Assembly: GCA_944338265.1 (NCBI GenBank)
Contig: CALVLO010000005.1
Location: 1-20,732, forward strand
DNA from: an uncultured Clostridia bacterium
GTDB taxonomy: Bacteria; Bacillota; Clostridia; Christensenellales; Borkfalkiaceae
DNA length: 20,732 bases
Direction of reading: 5' to 3'
Position numbers and translations under genes: made by a program. Shown piece by piece: positions 6,917-12,757 of the stretch. The stretch's first letter is position 1; the number at the start of each line of letters is the position of its first letter. The notes below the pieces were generated by a model. That model was not told the DNA's origin and ran no database searches. It worked only from the letters and a program-made list of their open reading frames with translations.

Positions 6917-7276
6917 TTATGTCATTCTCTCTTTTACCAGCAGATCGATATACGCGCAGACGCCTTGAAAGTTTCTGATAAGCTCTAAATTCGTGATGCG
7001 TACAACAAGTATCCCATACGCTTCAAGAAACGCCGTCCGCATCGCATCTGCCTGTTCGTTCTCTTTTTCAAAGTGCTGTGCGCCATCCAACTCGATCGCA
7101 AGGCGAGCCTTCGCGCAATAAAAATCGGCAATATATTTTCCTAAAATTTTTTGACGATAGAAGCGTACGGGATACGTCCGCAAAAAATCGAACCATAAAT
7201 GCCGTTCTTCTTTCGTCATCGCTCTGCGCAAAGATTTTGCAAACGGAATTAAAGCCTTATTTCCTTTCCTCTGCAT
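6917..7276 (-). CDS. DUF559 endonuclease-fold protein
   Basis: This 119-residue protein of the DUF559 family has a predicted PD-(D/E)xK nuclease fold related to Vsr-type repair endonucleases. Seen: a helical N-terminus (AKSLRRAMTKEERHLWFDFL), then FYRQKILGKYIADFYC with the candidate metal ligand Asp51, IELDGAQH with Glu62, Asp64 and His68, and the family's VVRITNLELIRNFQGVCAYID ending. Length is normal for the family. GGAG lies 5 bases before the ATG. The gene is bracketed by two copies, in the same orientation, of the composite repeat (6656-6912 and 7333-7475) and has no methylase or other defence partner. It may have moved with, or been copied alongside, the repeats. Its biological role is unknown. 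Confidence 0.88.
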   Translation of the reverse strand: MQRKGNKALIPFAKSLRRAMTKEERHLWFDFLRTYPVRFYRQKILGKYIADFYCAKARLAIELDGAQHFEKENEQADAMRTAFLEAYGILVVRITNLELIRNFQGVCAYIDLLVKERMT

Positions 7277-7332
7277 GCGTTCTCCCGTTTATTTTCTAAA
7301 ATCCATCGCAGCTACAATACAGTTGCTTTCTT

Positions 7333-7475
7333 ACAACCCCTCCGTCTTGCCTACGGCAATCCACCTCCCCTTACACAGGGGAGGCGGAGAGCAGGTGCGC
7401 TCTCATACAACAAAGTGGCAGGAAGCCGAAGCCCTCCTTGCGCAAGAGAGGACGCCCCGCAGGGACGGGAGGGTC
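7333..7475. repeat. Composite inverted-repeat (MITE-like) element, copy 2, intact
   Basis: An uninterrupted copy of the element at 6656-6912, about 143 bases long, beginning ACAACCCCTCCG and ending GGGAGGGTCGT. It contains, left to right, the hairpin TTGCCTACGGCAA, the stem CTCCCCTTACACAGGGGAG, a middle part with GCGCTCTCATAC, the stem CCTCC...AGAGG and the hairpin CGCCCCGCAGGGACG. It lies between the DUF559 gene and cysS. Its right end touches the cysS stop codon. Confidence 0.82.
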
Positions 7476-7476
7476 G

Positions 7477-8865
7477 TCAGATTTTTTCTAGCTCGTAGCC
7501 GTCTTTGCCATCCTTGACGGCATAGCCGAGCGATTTGAGCGTTTCGCGCAGCTCGTCCGACTTCGCCCAATCCTTTACCTTGCGGGCGGCGAGGCGCTCT
7601 TCGGCGACCGCCTTGACTTCGGCGGGGACGTCCGCCTCCTTCTCGCCGTATGCTGCAAGGTATTCGGCGGGCTGCTTTTTGAACAGCCCCAAGAGGGAGT
7701 ACGTTGCCCTGATCTGATTTGTGATGCGCCGCGCGGCGGGATCGTTCGCTTCGAGAAGGCGCGCCGCTTCCTTGAAGTAGCCGAAGAGATCGGCAAGCGC
7801 ACGCGCGGTATTAAAGTCGTCCTCCATCGCCACATCGAAGGCGCGGTCGATCTCCTCCTCCCTCCCCGTCTCGTTCGGGAACGCCGCCTCCGCGCGGGCG
7901 ATGATCGTGTAAAAGCGCACGAGATGCGCCTCGGCACGGGGGAAGAGATCATCGGTAATGTTGATATCGCTCCGATAGTTGCCCGAAAGGAGGGCGAATT
8001 TGAGCGCATCGGAGGAGTATTTCTCCAAAAGGTCGCCAAGCAGCAGAGAGTTGCCGAGCGATTTGCTCATCTTCTGCCCGTTGACCTTAATGAGCCCGTT
8101 ATGCGTCCAATATTTTGCAAACCGCTTGCCCGTGAGCGCCTCGCTTTGGGCGATCTCGTTCTCGTGATGCGGGAAGATGAGGTCGCGCCCGCCGCCGTGG
8201 ATATCGATCTGATCGCCGAAGGCGGCGCGGTTCATCGCCGAGCACTCGATATGCCAGCCGGGGCGCCCCTTCCCCCAAGGGGAATCCCAGCTGATCTCCC
8301 CCGCCTTCGCCGCCTTCCAAAGGGTAAAATCGTAGGCGTTTCTCTTCTCCTCGTCGTTTTCAACGCGCACGCCGTCGAGCATATCCTCTTTGGAGCGCCC
8401 CGAGAGCTGCCCGTAGGCGGGGAAGGTATCCACGTCGAAGTACACATCGCCGTTCTTCGCCGCATAAGCATGCTCGCCCGCGATGAGCCCTTCGATGAAG
8501 GCGATGATGTTGCCGATATTTTCCGTCGCCTTCAACCAGAGGGTGGGCTCGTCCACGTCGGCGCGCTTCATCACGGCATCGATCTTCTCGATCATCATGG
8601 CGGCGTACTCTTCTGCGGGGATGCCCGTCTCGCGGGAGCGGGCGATGATCTTATCGTCCACGTCGGTATAGTTGCGGGCATACGTCACCTTGTAGCCCTT
8701 CTTTTCGAGGAATTTGCGGAACACGTCGTAGATGATCGCCTGAAAAGCATGCCCGATATGCGCCTCGCCCGAGACGGTGATGCCGCAGGCGTACATTTTG
8801 ACCTTGCCCGCCTCGAGCGGGATAAACTCCTCTTTTCTTCTTGTGAGCGAATTATAAATTTTCAT
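7477..8865 (-). CDS. cysS: Cysteine--tRNA ligase
   Basis: This 462-residue class I synthetase attaches cysteine to tRNA-Cys. Seen: HIGH at residues 36-39, KMSKS near residue 265, and the zinc ligands Cys27 (YACGITV), the Cys of HIECSAM, and His/Glu of FPHHENEIAQSE. The helical anticodon-binding part follows, and a C-terminal KVKDWAKSDELRETL segment is typical of CysRS. Length is normal. Two ATG codons are adjacent at 8868 and 8865. GGAGA is only a few bases before the first, so the second has better spacing; the difference is one residue. The gene follows cysE by under 10 bases and is cotranscribed from the T-box leader upstream of cysE. Its stop codon is directly abutted by a repeat element. 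Confidence 0.97.
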   Translation of the reverse strand: MKIYNSLTRRKEEFIPLEAGKVKMYACGITVSGEAHIGHAFQAIIYDVFRKFLEKKGYKVTYARNYTDVDDKIIARSRETGIPAEEYAAMMIEKIDAVMKRADVDEPTLWLKATENIGNIIAFIEGLIAGEHAYAAKNGDVYFDVDTFPAYGQLSGRSKEDMLDGVRVENDEEKRNAYDFTLWKAAKAGEISWDSPWGKGRPGWHIECSAMNRAAFGDQIDIHGGGRDLIFPHHENEIAQSEALTGKRFAKYWTHNGLIKVNGQKMSKSLGNSLLLGDLLEKYSSDALKFALLSGNYRSDINITDDLFPRAEAHLVRFYTIIARAEAAFPNETGREEEIDRAFDVAMEDDFNTARALADLFGYFKEAARLLEANDPAARRITNQIRATYSLLGLFKKQPAEYLAAYGEKEADVPAEVKAVAEERLAARKVKDWAKSDELRETLKSLGYAVKDGKDGYELEKI

Positions 8866-8874
8866 CATGTCTCC

Positions 8875-9639
8875 TTATTTTTCCGCGTCTTTTCCCGCAT
8901 CCATGTCCGAGCCGCGCGGCGCGTCCGCCGTTTTTATGCGCGCCATGTCCGCGTTTTGCGGCAAGGCGCCCTCGGACATGCCCCCCTCGTTTTGCGTCTG
9001 CCCCGCGTAGCGAAGCGCCGCATCCAGCCGCTCTTCGAGCTCGTATATTCGTTCGCGCAGCGCGCACACTTCGCGCAGGATGGGGTCGTCCTTTTCGGGG
9101 ATGAGATCCTGCGTCTTTTCGCCGTTGATGCGCACCACCCGCCCGGGCACGCCCACGACGGTGGCATAGGGCGGGACTTCCTTCAAGACGACGGCGCCCG
9201 CGCCGATGCGCGCGCCTTCGCCCACGGTGAAGCCGCCCAAGACCTTCGCCCCGCAGGAGATGGTCGCCCCGCGCTTGATGGTGGGGTGGCGCTTGCCCTT
9301 CTCTTTGCCCGTGCCGCCGAGCGTCACGCCCTGGTAGATGACGACGCCCTCCTCCACTTCCGCCGTCTCGCCGATCACGACGCCCGCACCGTGATCGATG
9401 AACACGCCCGCGGCGATCTTGGCGGCGGGGTGGATCTCGATGCCCGTTAAAAACTTCGCGAACTGCGAGGTGATGCGGGCGAGGAGCTTTAAGTGCATGC
9501 GGTACAGCCTGTTTGCCCATCTGTGCCACGAGAGTGCATGCACGCCCGAATAGGTGAGCCAGATCTCAAATTTGTTGCGCGCGGCGGGATCGTTCGCCTT
9601 TGCCGCCGCAATATCCTTTCTCAGCCTTGCAAAAAACAT
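8875..9639 (-). CDS. cysE: Serine O-acetyltransferase
   Basis: This cytoplasmic enzyme transfers acetyl from acetyl-CoA to serine, giving O-acetylserine, the first committed step of cysteine synthesis. Seen: an N-terminal helical part with DPAARNKFEIWLTYSGVHALSWHR, then left-handed beta-helix hexapeptide repeats from about residue 68 to 180. These include GIEIHPAAKIAAGVFIDHG, the catalytic region GVVIGETAEV and GVTLGGTGKEKGKRHPTI. A short coiled-coil (ALRERIYELEERLDAALRY) and a charged tail of about 30 residues extend beyond the usual core. GGGAGGAAGG lies just before the ATG. The pairing cysE-cysS behind a Cys T-box means that uncharged tRNA-Cys should induce both supply and charging of cysteine. 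Confidence 0.96.
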   Translation of the reverse strand: MFFARLRKDIAAAKANDPAARNKFEIWLTYSGVHALSWHRWANRLYRMHLKLLARITSQFAKFLTGIEIHPAAKIAAGVFIDHGAGVVIGETAEVEEGVVIYQGVTLGGTGKEKGKRHPTIKRGATISCGAKVLGGFTVGEGARIGAGAVVLKEVPPYATVVGVPGRVVRINGEKTQDLIPEKDDPILREVCALRERIYELEERLDAALRYAGQTQNEGGMSEGALPQNADMARIKTADAPRGSDMDAGKDAEK

Positions 9640-9689
9640 TGCCTTCCTCCCTGTATCCCATTATCCTATGCCGTGCCCTGCAAACGGGT

Positions 9690-9917
9690 GCAAAAAAGCG
9701 CCCTCCCGCCGCAAAAAAACGGCGTAAAGGCGCTTGTGTGCGCGGTCCCACTTTACTTCGGAATTGCTTCCCTCGTCTCTCCGGTAACGGCGGAGCGCCG
9801 CGGGCATTGCCCCGTGCCTCAAACGAACGGAACGCACTTTCCTTCCCTCGGTTGCAAGGAGCTTTCACCATGTGCCCCTCTCTCTGCGCAGCCGCAGGGA
9901 AGTACTCTTTTCCGTTC
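9690..9917 (-). promoter_or_regulatory. Cysteine-specific T-box riboswitch leader of cysES
   Basis: On the minus strand Stem I is closed by GAACGGAA (9917-9910) pairing with TTCCGTTC (9832-9825). Inside it are the T-box landmarks AGAGTAC, GCAGAGAGAGG and GGTGAAAG, and the specifier TGC (Cys) at 9856-9854, followed by the usual purine. A stem III hairpin GGGGCAATGCCC follows. Next comes the T-box sequence AAAGTGGGACCGCG (9754-9741), which forms the antiterminator, and then the terminator. The tRNA-acceptor contact is UGGG within UGGGACC. The promoter is not clear; a weak -10-like TATTTT lies at 9930-9925. Confidence 0.93.
9692..9734 (-). terminator. Regulated terminator of the Cys T-box
   Basis: On the minus strand an outer stem AAGCGCC / GGCGCTT and an inner stem CGCCG / CGGCG are followed by a T6 run. 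The hairpin lies directly after the T-box sequence and about 50 bases before the cysE ATG, as expected for transcription attenuation. Confidence 0.9.
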
Positions 9918-10299
9918 TCGGCGAAAAATATTCACGAATTTCTTTTTGAACTGACGTCGTCACGTCGGAGCGCACGCTGCGGGTGGTTCGGCGCAGCCGA
10001 ACACTACGCTTAAAATGCTCGCCGCTCCTCTTCGCAAAAAATCTTTCTGCAAAATCTTTTTTGCGAGTGCTGCGATATTACAATGTCGTGAGGGGAAGAA
10101 AAACCCAACGTTCGCTTACGCTCTGCATTCGGTTTTTCTCGGCGGCGTTTATAGCAACGGTACAGCAGCGCCGCCTTCACTTTTTTCCGCATAAGCCGCA
10201 AGCGACAAATTCTTGCGCAAGTGATTTAGAATGATCTGCATATAGGCGCAAATCCACGCCTATGTACCAAAAATATTTTACGCAAAGGGCGAAAATTTG
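9918..10299. other. Intergenic stretch with no supported gene
   Basis: Between the T-box leader and the next gene I see no gene with a ribosome site or a recognisable product. The stretch is richer in A/T than its surroundings. It contains a short perfect hairpin GTTCGGC/GCCGAAC at about 9986-10002 and an inverted repeat ATAGGCG/CGCCTAT around 10241-10264, neither followed by a convincing T run. The cysES promoter must lie at its left end. Confidence 0.6.
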
Positions 10300-10929
10300 T
10301 CAAGCATTTTCGCGGCGGATGGGCAGACAGTCGAGCTTATACTCGGCAAGGCAGGCATCGCGCATCGCGGGGTTGAAGATCTGCTGCTCAATGAGATAGC
10401 GCACGACCACATCGCGCACGTCGTCATCGCAGAGAGAATATCCGCACACGGCGAGCAGGAGCTGCACGTCCGTAAGCTGCAAACGGCAGGTGAGCGCGAG
10501 GGCGAGCACGGTGTTCTTTTCGGGATACAGCTTCCCGCGGACGATCTTCTGCCAGAAGCGCGGCTCCACGGCAAGATATTCGCCCGCGCGTTCCACCGTC
10601 TCGGAGACGTGCGCCAGCACGCCGGGGAGGACTTTGGAAAAGGTCTGCTTATCGCGCACATCCCGCAGCTTATCGCGCAAGGTGCGGAAGCAAAAGGAGA
10701 AGGTAAAGCTCGTATCGGCGAGCCCCTCCTTAAAGCGCGCCAAAAGCTCCGTTTTGGCGGCTTGGCGGTCGAGCCGCATACAGGTGGAGTCGCGGCGGGC
10801 AATGTTGCCGTCCGCCCCGACGTACAAGACGTTTGGCATGACGTAGCCCTCGATCGCGCTCAGGCGCACATAATCGGAATAATGCGCGCAGAAATATTCG
10901 TCCAACGCATGTAAAAAAGCCTGCTCCAT
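10300..10929 (-). CDS. Uncharacterised protein with HTH-like C-terminal domain
   Basis: This 209-residue soluble protein is not recognised by name. The N-terminal half (MEQAFLHALDEYFCAHY to about residue 110) has mixed helix and strand and matches no family I know. The C-terminal part (about 130-205) reads FWQKIVRGKLYPEKNTVLALAL, then a second helical segment ending CGYSLCDDDVRDVVVRYLIE. It resembles the divergent XRE-type helix-turn-helix tail attached to various proteins in Clostridia. The frame is open upstream to 10977, but the promoter at 10937-10965 lies inside that extension, so the ATG at 10929 is the likely start. It has no Shine-Dalgarno sequence, and the predicted transcript begins one base before the ATG. 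The gene appears monocistronic. A regulatory role is only a guess. Confidence 0.75.
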   Translation of the reverse strand: MEQAFLHALDEYFCAHYSDYVRLSAIEGYVMPNVLYVGADGNIARRDSTCMRLDRQAAKTELLARFKEGLADTSFTFSFCFRTLRDKLRDVRDKQTFSKVLPGVLAHVSETVERAGEYLAVEPRFWQKIVRGKLYPEKNTVLALALTCRLQLTDVQLLLAVCGYSLCDDDVRDVVVRYLIEQQIFNPAMRDACLAEYKLDCLPIRRENA

Positions 10930-10936
10930 ATGCGGT

Positions 10937-10965
10937 ATTGTACCATGCCGCACGAAAAAAGGCAA
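10937..10965 (-). promoter_or_regulatory. Promoter giving a near-leaderless transcript
   Basis: On the minus strand TTGCCT (10965-10960), a 17-base spacer and TACAAT (10942-10937) lie seven bases before the ATG at 10929. The predicted +1 falls one base before the start codon. Confidence 0.75.
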
Positions 10966-11025
10966 GCATTCTTGCATAAAACGTCCCCACCCTTTGCAAA
11001 ATCCGCCCGCCGCCCCTTAGACAGG

Positions 11026-11320
11026 CACTTCGCCTGATGCAAGCCCCCTTACCGCCAAAGCGGGCAGGCGCCGCCTCACCCATGCCCCTCAACCTCAAAA
11101 CAAATAAGCGGGCATCCCGCCTATGCAAGCCCCCCTTAACACTTGTTTTAAGGGGGGATGTCCCGCAGGGACAGGGGGGATCTATCCGAAGCGCTTTTCC
11201 ACCCCCCTCGGCTTCGCCGCGCAAACAATGCCATAAAAGAGCAGCGCGGAAGCGCAGAGGCACGGAAGCGCCGCCCTCTCCGTGCGGGCGGGGAAGCATC
11301 CTCGCAGCAAAGTGAACATA
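11026..11320. repeat. Degenerate repeat cluster between two genes
   Basis: Much of the gene-free stretch 10966-11414 is made of repeat modules. One well-formed hairpin unit (11130-11180) has degenerate copies on both sides. On its right a reverse-oriented module reads CCACCCCCCTCGGCTTCGCCG (11199-11219), a C-rich tail followed by a CGGC/GCCG hairpin. On its left are C-rich pieces with GCGGGCATCCCGC. No coding potential was seen. Confidence 0.6.
11130..11180 (+). repeat. Two-hairpin repeat unit (plus orientation)
   Basis: Hairpin 1 is CCCCCCTTAA...TTAAGGGGGG, hairpin 2 is TGTCCCGCAGGGACA, and a G6 tail follows. Hairpin 1 including its loop is repeated in reverse at 15501-15530. Confidence 0.82.
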
Positions 11321-11414
11321 TCGAACAGAAAATTGTGCCGCACCTGATTTTTCATAGTAAAAAACGGCATTTCCGATTGTTTTCAACTTTTTTTGAAAAT
11401 TTTTGCGTTTTTGG

Positions 11415-11443
11415 TTGCAAATTCCGTTCATGTATGCTATAAT
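11415..11443 (+). promoter_or_regulatory. Promoter of the DeoR-family regulator
   Basis: TTGCAA (11415-11420), a 17-base spacer and TATAAT (11438-11443) with a TG extension (TGC before the -10). The start is predicted at about 11450, giving a leader of about 48 bases. Confidence 0.88.
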
Positions 11444-11473
11444 CGGTAGCGGAGGAATGGGGAAGAGACATTA

Positions 11474-11483
11474 TAAACGTTTA
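11474..11483 (+). promoter_or_regulatory. Palindrome TAAACGTTTA, possible operator
   Basis: A perfect 10-base palindrome lies in the leader, 14 bases before the regulator's ATG and shortly after the predicted transcription start. The AAACGTTT core resembles LacI/CcpA-type sites, but it could equally be an autoregulatory site for the DeoR-type protein. Single copy, so only suggestive. Confidence 0.35.
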
Positions 11484-11497
11484 CGGAGGCACTTTAC

Positions 11498-12256
11498 ATG
11501 AAACGCGAACGCATTGAAGAAATTGCCGAGCTGTTGGATAAGCGCGGCAAACTTACCCTTGAGCAGCTCGACGAGCACTTCCCGGGCGTCTCGCAGATGA
11601 CGCTTCGGCGCGATTTGTTTCAGCTTGAACAAGAAGGGCGCATCATCCGCGTGCGCGGCGGCGCCATGTCTGTAAAGGAAGTGCAGAAGGTTTCGGGCGA
11701 GCCCTACACCAAAAAGACGACCATCCACACCGACGAAAAGATCGAGATCGCACAAAAGGCGGCGAGCCTGATCGACGAGAACTGCTCCCTCTTTATGGAC
11801 GGCGGCACCACGGCAATGTATCTTGCCAAGGAGATGCCGGACAGGAATTTGCACATCTTCACCAACGGGCTTGCCGTCGCCATCGAACTTGCGGGCAAGA
11901 AGAACATCAACGTGACCGTACTCGGCGGGCAGGTGATGAAGGAAAACCTCTCCACCGCCTCCCCCGTCGCAAAGGCGTATTTCGATAATACCAATTTCGA
12001 GCTTGCCATCATCTCCGCCTCGGCATTCACGCCCGAAAACGGGTTCTCCTGCGCCTCGCAGGTGGAAGCAGACCTTTTGAAGATGGCGCGCGCCAAGGCA
12101 AAAGCGACGTACATGATGCTGGATAGCTCCAAGATCGGCAAGATCATGCCCTATACCTTTGCGCATATCAGCGATATCGATGTGCTCATCACGGACGAGA
12201 ATTTCCCCGCCGCGCTCAAAGAGCGTTTCGCGGAGGAAGATATCGTCGTCATGTAA
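11498..12256 (+). CDS. DeoR/GlpR-family transcriptional regulator
   Basis: This 252-residue cytoplasmic repressor-type protein has an N-terminal DeoR helix-turn-helix (residues 3-56) with the recognition helix VSQMTLRRDL at 31-40 and the family's RVRGGA after it. The C-terminal DeoR sensor domain, with MDGGTTAMYLAKEM, TNGLAVAIEL and VTVLGGQ, is related to sugar-phosphate isomerases and normally binds a phosphorylated sugar. The ending DVLITDENFP is also typical. Length matches the family. GGAGG lies 8 bases before the ATG. The gene has its own promoter and a strong terminator directly after, so it is monocistronic and no metabolic target gene is adjacent. The effector and regulon cannot be named from this window. 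Confidence 0.93.
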   Translation: MKRERIEEIAELLDKRGKLTLEQLDEHFPGVSQMTLRRDLFQLEQEGRIIRVRGGAMSVKEVQKVSGEPYTKKTTIHTDEKIEIAQKAASLIDENCSLFMDGGTTAMYLAKEMPDRNLHIFTNGLAVAIELAGKKNINVTVLGGQVMKENLSTASPVAKAYFDNTNFELAIISASAFTPENGFSCASQVEADLLKMARAKAKATYMMLDSSKIGKIMPYTFAHISDIDVLITDENFPAALKERFAEEDIVVM

Positions 12257-12266
12257 AAAACAGCCG

Positions 12267-12298
12267 CGCCCGCAGCATTTCGCTGCGGGCGTTTTTTT
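12267..12298 (+). terminator. Terminator of the DeoR-family gene
   Basis: A 10-bp perfect stem CGCCCGCAGC / GCTGCGGGCG with a 5-base loop is followed by a T7 run, starting 10 bases after the stop codon. Confidence 0.94.
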
Positions 12299-12354
12299 AT
12301 TGCGGATAAGCTCCAAACCGCGAACGCTATTTTAGAAACCGCGCAGATTACCGC

Positions 12355-12382
12355 ATAAAACGGGGCAGCACAGCGCCGCCCC
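12355..12382 (-). terminator. Terminator of the hppA operon
   Basis: On the minus strand the stem GGGGCGGC / GCTGCCCC (one G-U pair) with a 5-base loop is followed by GTTTTATG, directly after the stop of the 12386-12745 gene. Confidence 0.7.
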
Positions 12383-12385
12383 ACG

Positions 12386-12745
12386 CTACTTCCCTACGGG
12401 CAGCCCGAAGAGGGAACCCGTCCGTTCGTACTCCATGCGGCAGAGGAAGGCAAACCGCTGCCAATCATCCTCCTTTTCTCCCGTAAAAAACGCCTTGAAT
12501 TTTCTGCGGCGGAGGCGGGCGGCATATGTTTTCTCGGGCGAGGGAAAGCGCTTTTCGCCCTGCACGCACACGACGACGCACCGCTCCCGCGCGGAGAGCA
12601 CGCGCAGTTCCAGCCAATTCGCGCCATCCCGCCGCAAGCGGCAGATCTGCGTGCAGGTGGAGTCCGTCCCCTTGCTGTAATCGCGTTCGAGCGTAAAGCC
12701 GCGCGCCGTAAAAAAGGCAAACGTCTCTTCGACTGAGTTTTGCAT
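12386..12745 (-). CDS. Small uncharacterised protein downstream of hppA
   Basis: This 119-residue soluble protein is not recognised. It has a helical start (MQNSVEETFAFFTARGFT), a central alpha/beta stretch with strands WLELRVLSARERCVVVCVQGEKRF, and a basic helical part (TYAARLRRRKFKAFF), ending FLCRMEYERTGSLFGLPVGK. No membrane segment or signal is seen. The start is well supported: GGGGAGG lies five bases before the ATG. It follows the hppA stop codon by 12 bases and precedes a terminator, so it is the second gene of the hppA operon. A link to pyrophosphatase function is only positional. Confidence 0.78.
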   Translation of the reverse strand: MQNSVEETFAFFTARGFTLERDYSKGTDSTCTQICRLRRDGANWLELRVLSARERCVVVCVQGEKRFPSPEKTYAARLRRRKFKAFFTGEKEDDWQRFAFLCRMEYERTGSLFGLPVGK

Positions 12746-12757
12746 ACCGACCTCCCC

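Noticed and set aside
6917..7276. A restriction or defence system built on the DUF559 protein.
   Set aside because: No methylase, helicase or toxin partner lies nearby; the neighbours are housekeeping genes and repeats.
10010..10201. A 63-codon minus-strand frame in the gap upstream of the cysES leader.
   Set aside because: No ribosome site, a basic low-complexity product and no family resemblance; treated as non-coding.
10300..12745. A shared DSTC motif in the unknown proteins at 10300-10929 and 12386-12745, suggesting a common family.
   Set aside because: Similarity is limited to a few residues; lengths and the rest of the sequences do not align.
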